Source: Ga0077555 sp046154645 (GTDB taxonomy: Bacteria > Pseudomonadota > Alphaproteobacteria > Rhizobiales > Hyphomicrobiaceae). Taken from it: 64,000 bases of DNA. The stretch spans positions 1 to 64,000 of the forward strand of contig JBJXDZ010000043.1 in assembly GCA_046154645.1 (NCBI GenBank). Reading direction: 5' to 3'. Of this stretch, positions 60,902 to 64,000 are shown piece by piece. The position numbers and the translations under genes are program-made. Numbering within the stretch: the first letter of the stretch is position 1; every line of letters begins with the position of its first letter. Under the pieces are notes generated by a model. The model saw only the letters and a program-made list of their open reading frames with translations. It had not been told where the DNA came from and ran no database searches.

Positions 60902-61596
60902 GCTTCGTCTCCGGAAGAGTTGCTCGTGGTGTCATCGGTGTCGGTGCGGCGCGCGCTATCAAGTCGTGCGTAGTAATCCCGTGCGATGTCCCGAGTGACC
61001 TTGGCATCGTCGGGATGGAGCAGCAGGCGAGCTATGCCTGTGCAGTCGAATGTCGCGTCGGCGGGGAGGCGGGTGGAAAGAAAGCGAGCGGCTCTCACAA
61101 CGAGATCGATCCGAGTTTCACCGGATGATCCCAGCAATTGGGCAAGGCGCGCCTCGGAGTAGGCCGGTTTCGGGTTGGTCGCATCTTGAGGCCACCGTAG
61201 GTCTGCGCCATCGCACAGCACGTGCCCGAGGCCGCGACGCCGGCTCCGCGCGACGGCTGCGCCACCTTCGGTCGAGCCGGCCGAAACTTCCGGCCGGGCC
61301 GTCTTGTGGCCGGAATGGCGCGACGGCTTGGCCTCGTCACGGCCCTTAGGCGTGAGGATCGCCAGCGCCTGTATGATCTGGGCCCAGGTCGCCTCGGCCG
61401 CCTCGGTGCCTCCCAACTGATAACGGGAGCACAGGCGCCAGAAGTACGGCGCGCCGTAAGCATCAGATGTCGCGTCCATCCGGCGTAGCTCCGCCAGGGG
61501 ACCAGAATACAGGCCAGCAAGATCGCGACAGATACCGCCGATCTTGTCGTCGAGTGACACTACCTTGGGTTTCGCCTCAAGTTCAGGCATCGGCAT
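60898..61596 (-). CDS. cse2: Cascade small subunit Cse2 (Cas11e)
   Basis: 232 residues from ATG 61596 (MPMPELEAKPKVVSL), which overlaps the end of cse1 by 14 bases; ATG 61590 is an alternative. The upstream open frame lies inside cse1 and is not used. Helical segments CRDLAGLYSGPLAELRRMDA, PYFWRLCSRYQL, AQIIQALAILTPKGRDEA and LVVRAARFLSTRLPADATFD match Cse2. Role: dimer that stabilises the target and displaced DNA strands. A long Ser/Arg/Gly-rich loop (about residues 88-118) is present, compared with the 160-residue E. coli protein. Confidence 0.93.
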   Translation of the reverse strand: MPMPELEAKPKVVSLDDKIGGICRDLAGLYSGPLAELRRMDATSDAYGAPYFWRLCSRYQLGGTEAAEATWAQIIQALAILTPKGRDEAKPSRHSGHKTARPEVSAGSTEGGAAVARSRRRGLGHVLCDGADLRWPQDATNPKPAYSEARLAQLLGSSGETRIDLVVRAARFLSTRLPADATFDCTGIARLLLHPDDAKVTRDIARDYYARLDSARRTDTDDTTSNSSGDEA

Positions 61597-63190
61597 GTGC
61601 GGCAGCCTCCGTGGGCGGGGTAGTGTGGAAATCGACACCTTCGAAGGCGCGCTTGCGCCCGGCGAAATACCGAGCCCTTGCGCGTGCCTCGGCGCGCGGT
61701 CGCTGCAGCGACGAGCAGGGCAGATCTGCCAGCGCGACGTCGAGCAGATGAACGGCCGCACGATCGAGGTCGCGCAAGAAGTCGGCGCGTGCGGCGCTGG
61801 CCGCAGCCGAGCCTTCATCCTCGGCGTCGAAGCGTCTCCACAGTGCCGGGAAGAACAGGCGATCGGCTTCGCCTTTCAGCGCCTCCCGATAAGGCCGGGC
61901 CGCCGCGTAGGCGTCCTCGTTGACCGCGTCGCGGTCTCCGCCCACCGCCGCCAAGGCGATGGCGTTGCGCAGCGTTTTTGCGAGTTCTTCAATGTCTCTA
62001 ATCTGGTACGCAGCCAGACTGTGCAGGTCCGGGCGTCGCGGTCCCATGGCTGCGGCGGCCTTTCCCGTGACCGGAATCACCCGCTCCTTAAAGCCACCGG
62101 TCTTGCTGTTGCCGCGCGCAAAGGCTTGAGCGACGAGCGCCCAGTTTCGTGCGCGCGCCGTTTCTCCCGGACCGAGCGTCGCGAGCAGCGGTAACTGCCA
62201 CTCTCCAGACAGGAGACGTGTGATCATGGCATAGTCGAAATCGCCGTCCTCTCCCAGCGTCAGGGACTTGGACTCAGCCTTATTGATCGGCGCCCACGGA
62301 TCGCCGAGTGCGCCCTTGAACTCCTTGCCCGCGACGCGCGTGCCGTCCGAGGTGCCGGCCAGAGCGGCGAGCCGGCCATTGACACTCGTCAACCGGACGC
62401 GGCGGCAAACTTCTATGAAGAGGGCATCGAGCGTAGTCACTGGCAGGCCCGCTCCATCTGGCCAGGGTAGCGTCCACAACAGTGCCGTCCCAGCCGGCGC
62501 GGGATAGAGCGGCGCCAGCGGCTCCAGCCACGCGGCGCGTCGGGCTGCCAATTGCTCGAGATCCCGGCGCAATCGAACGCCTGGACTCAGCAAGAGGTGA
62601 TTGGGCGTTGGTTCCGCCATCGGTACCAGGCCAAGGCAGACGCGGCTCGATGAGCCGCCGTTCATGCGCGCGATTCCGTTGTTGCCGCTGCCGCCATAAC
62701 CCTCGCAGGTCTGCAGGCTGACGAGGGCGAACACCCAATCGTCCTCGGCTGCCGATACTGCGACTTCGCCTTTGAGGTCGTGGTTTTTCGAAGTTATGAC
62801 CATGTCGAGTGCGTCTGGCGTTCGCAGTGCTCGACCGAGCTTTTCACCCGCCGGCACCGGCGGCTGCAGGAATGCCGGCTTGGCGAGATCGTCGACCACC
62901 AGGCACCAAGGCTCGTCGTTCGGGAACTCGGCCGCCGTCAAGGCGCGAATGATGCGATGCCACTCGGCTTCGTCGCCCGACGGCTCGCTCAGGCCGGCGC
63001 GATGCATGGTGATGGCGCCAAGCTGCGCCAGGAACATGTGCCAAGCTGGCACCTGGTGAGCCCGCAATGCAGGAAAACTGACGATCTCGTCACGCATGAG
63101 AGCAGCAAATACGCCGGGGAGCGTGTGGAGTACATTGTTTGCGATACTAGTGGATACGTGAACGGTTGGCGCACGAAGCAAGTTGCTCAT
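61583..63190 (-). CDS. cse1: Cascade large subunit Cse1 (Cas8e/CasA)
   Basis: 535 residues, normal for CasA. N-terminal LPGVFAALMRDEIVSFPALR and HQVPAWHMFLAQLGAITMHR match the family. Later come FLQPPVPAGEKLGRALRTPD, CEGYGGSGNNGIARMNGGSS and a C-terminal four-helix bundle. Role: recognises the PAM and recruits Cas3. The start codon overlaps the stop of a small upstream ORF (ATGA at 63190-63187), which may couple translation. Confidence 0.95.
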   Translation of the reverse strand: MSNLLRAPTVHVSTSIANNVLHTLPGVFAALMRDEIVSFPALRAHQVPAWHMFLAQLGAITMHRAGLSEPSGDEAEWHRIIRALTAAEFPNDEPWCLVVDDLAKPAFLQPPVPAGEKLGRALRTPDALDMVITSKNHDLKGEVAVSAAEDDWVFALVSLQTCEGYGGSGNNGIARMNGGSSSRVCLGLVPMAEPTPNHLLLSPGVRLRRDLEQLAARRAAWLEPLAPLYPAPAGTALLWTLPWPDGAGLPVTTLDALFIEVCRRVRLTSVNGRLAALAGTSDGTRVAGKEFKGALGDPWAPINKAESKSLTLGEDGDFDYAMITRLLSGEWQLPLLATLGPGETARARNWALVAQAFARGNSKTGGFKERVIPVTGKAAAAMGPRRPDLHSLAAYQIRDIEELAKTLRNAIALAAVGGDRDAVNEDAYAAARPYREALKGEADRLFFPALWRRFDAEDEGSAAASAARADFLRDLDRAAVHLLDVALADLPCSSLQRPRAEARARARYFAGRKRAFEGVDFHTTPPTEAAAHADA

Positions 63191-63402
63191 TCGGCGCCCC
63201 CGTCAGTGGAGCCCCGGAAAGCCGGGGAAGCAGACCCAGCGAAAGTCGACGTTGGCAACGCTAGGGGGCGATCCACACGACTGGTGGAAGCTTTCGAGTG
63301 ATCAGCAAGAGGCCAGCGCCACTCCAAATGAATACCGACCATTACGCCGATCCAAACAGTCTTCACGGCCGCGGCACCACCAACAGCAAGTCGAACAATC
63401 AT
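63187..63402 (-). CDS. Possible 71-residue ORF coupled to cse1
   Basis: From ATG 63402, with AGGAG six bases upstream, 71 codons run to a TGA that overlaps the cse1 start by four bases. It begins MIVRLAVGGAAAVKTVWIGV then MVGIHLEW, a plausible short membrane helix, followed by a polar Ser/Thr/Ala-rich tail. No family recognised. It may be a genuine small protein, a leader peptide controlling cse1 translation, or chance. Every other junction in this operon is also overlapping, which argues for it; the unremarkable tail argues against. Confidence 0.4.
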   Translation of the reverse strand: MIVRLAVGGAAAVKTVWIGVMVGIHLEWRWPLADHSKASTSRVDRPLALPTSTFAGSASPAFRGSTDGGAE

Positions 63403-63542
63403 GGAATGCTCCTGGAAGGGATGCGTCGTTGCGCCGATCTGACTACTGTCAAGTAAGTAACGAGCAACCAACCTTCAATAGGCAAAGCTAGGTTAAAATT
63501 TTTGTTCGATCTATTCTGGAGCGCGGAATGCATAGTCCATCA

Positions 63543-64000
63543 TTATGAGACCCTACGTCGCAAACCATAGCGATCGTAGAGATACTGATCCTTGGACGTG
63601 GCAATAACAAGCCGTCCAGCGGCATCAATCGAGCAATTCGGCACTTCGTCCACAGCTATGTGCGCCGGCCAGTGGGCGGGTAATGTCACGCCGTCGATGA
63701 CGTGACCGAATGGGCCCGGTTGCGGCGCGGTGAATGTCAGCCGCGCGCCCTCGCCGCCGAGGCGCGTGCGGATGCGGTCTTCATTGTCTGCAAACTGCAG
63801 TTCGGCAAACGGCACCCGGTGATCAAGCGTCACCAGTGTGCCCTGCATGTTGCGAGCGAGACTGTGCGCCGTGACTTTGTGATGATAGGTGCGCCAGGGC
63901 TCGCCCAGCTCTCTGTGCAAGTCTTCGATCGCCTCGGGATGCAAGGCATTCTCGACCAGCATCCGGTTCATCGCCGGTATCGTCCACACGGGATGTCGCT
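63543..64000 (-). CDS. cas3: Cas3 helicase-nuclease, C-terminal end (cut by window)
   Basis: The minus-strand frame is open from the right edge to TAA at 63543, about 152 codons. It reads VWTIPAMNRMLVENALHPEA, IEDLHRELGEPWRTYHHKVT and later PGPFGHVIDGVTLPAHWPAH, resembling the accessory C-terminal domain of type I-E Cas3. The place, directly upstream of cse1 on the same strand, is exactly where cas3 belongs. The HD nuclease and helicase domains lie beyond the window, so integrity cannot be judged. Confidence 0.78.
   Translation of the reverse strand, partial: RHPVWTIPAMNRMLVENALHPEAIEDLHRELGEPWRTYHHKVTAHSLARNMQGTLVTLDHRVPFAELQFADNEDRIRTRLGGEGARLTFTAPQPGPFGHVIDGVTLPAHWPAHIAVDEVPNCSIDAAGRLVIATSKDQYLYDRYGLRRRVS

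Overview
The window is GC-rich chromosomal DNA from an alphaproteobacterium, most likely Hyphomicrobiales. The signs are a heterotetrameric-type sarcosine oxidase set (soxBDA), a Bug/TTT solute receptor, an alphaproteobacterial-type rsfS, an Hsp20 gene with a ROSE-like leader, and a tRNA-Pro(CGG) remnant. I cannot place it to genus.

Left third (1-33.3 kb), ordinary metabolic chromosome: the N-terminal 1,744 codons of a giant VCBS/cadherin-like adhesin with a nidogen-like domain; a proline-rich membrane protein; soxB-soxD-soxA with no soxG beside them; two adjacent GMC flavoproteins, one fused to an alpha/beta hydrolase; a PCu(A)C copper chaperone; an amidase; and a metallophosphoesterase. On the + strand follow a TauE/SafE sulfite exporter, a sulfite-oxidase-fold molybdoprotein, and a four-subunit succinate dehydrogenase/fumarate reductase-like complex (B-C-D-A) with a Uma2 nuclease gene inside it. 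After these come a MntA/HepT toxin-antitoxin pair, a class I fumarase alpha-type protein, an LLM flavin monooxygenase, a TTT receptor, a GFA protein, Hsp20 and rsfS.

Middle (33.6-50.3 kb), mobile and defence DNA: it opens with the 3' 49 nt of a tRNA-Pro(CGG) gene, a probable attachment site. Next come a tyrosine integrase, an AlpA-type regulator and a RepB-like primase protein, which together resemble a phage-satellite or integrative-element core. Then comes a complete diversity-generating retroelement (DGR): TIR-nSTAND1-FGE target, avd, DGR reverse transcriptase, a second TIR-coiled coil-FGE target, and the template repeat. The two 126-bp variable repeats differ from the template at 16 and 18 positions, every one an adenine in the template. 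The DGR therefore appears to diversify the C-terminal ligand-binding face of two TIR-domain proteins, suggesting a self-diversifying immune or conflict system. A second tyrosine recombinase with a divergent HTH regulator follows.

Right (50.3-64 kb), a type I-E CRISPR-Cas system on the minus strand: cas3 (C-terminal end only, cut by the window), a possible small coupled ORF, cse1, cse2, cas7e, cas5e, cas6e, cas1, cas2, a 116-nt leader, and an array of 104 repeats and 103 spacers. The array holds one duplicated spacer, two pairs of spacers that overlap on opposite strands, and one 21-bp slipped partial repeat.

Most long open frames opposite the adhesin, across the array and opposite the GC-rich metabolic genes are shadows and were left out.
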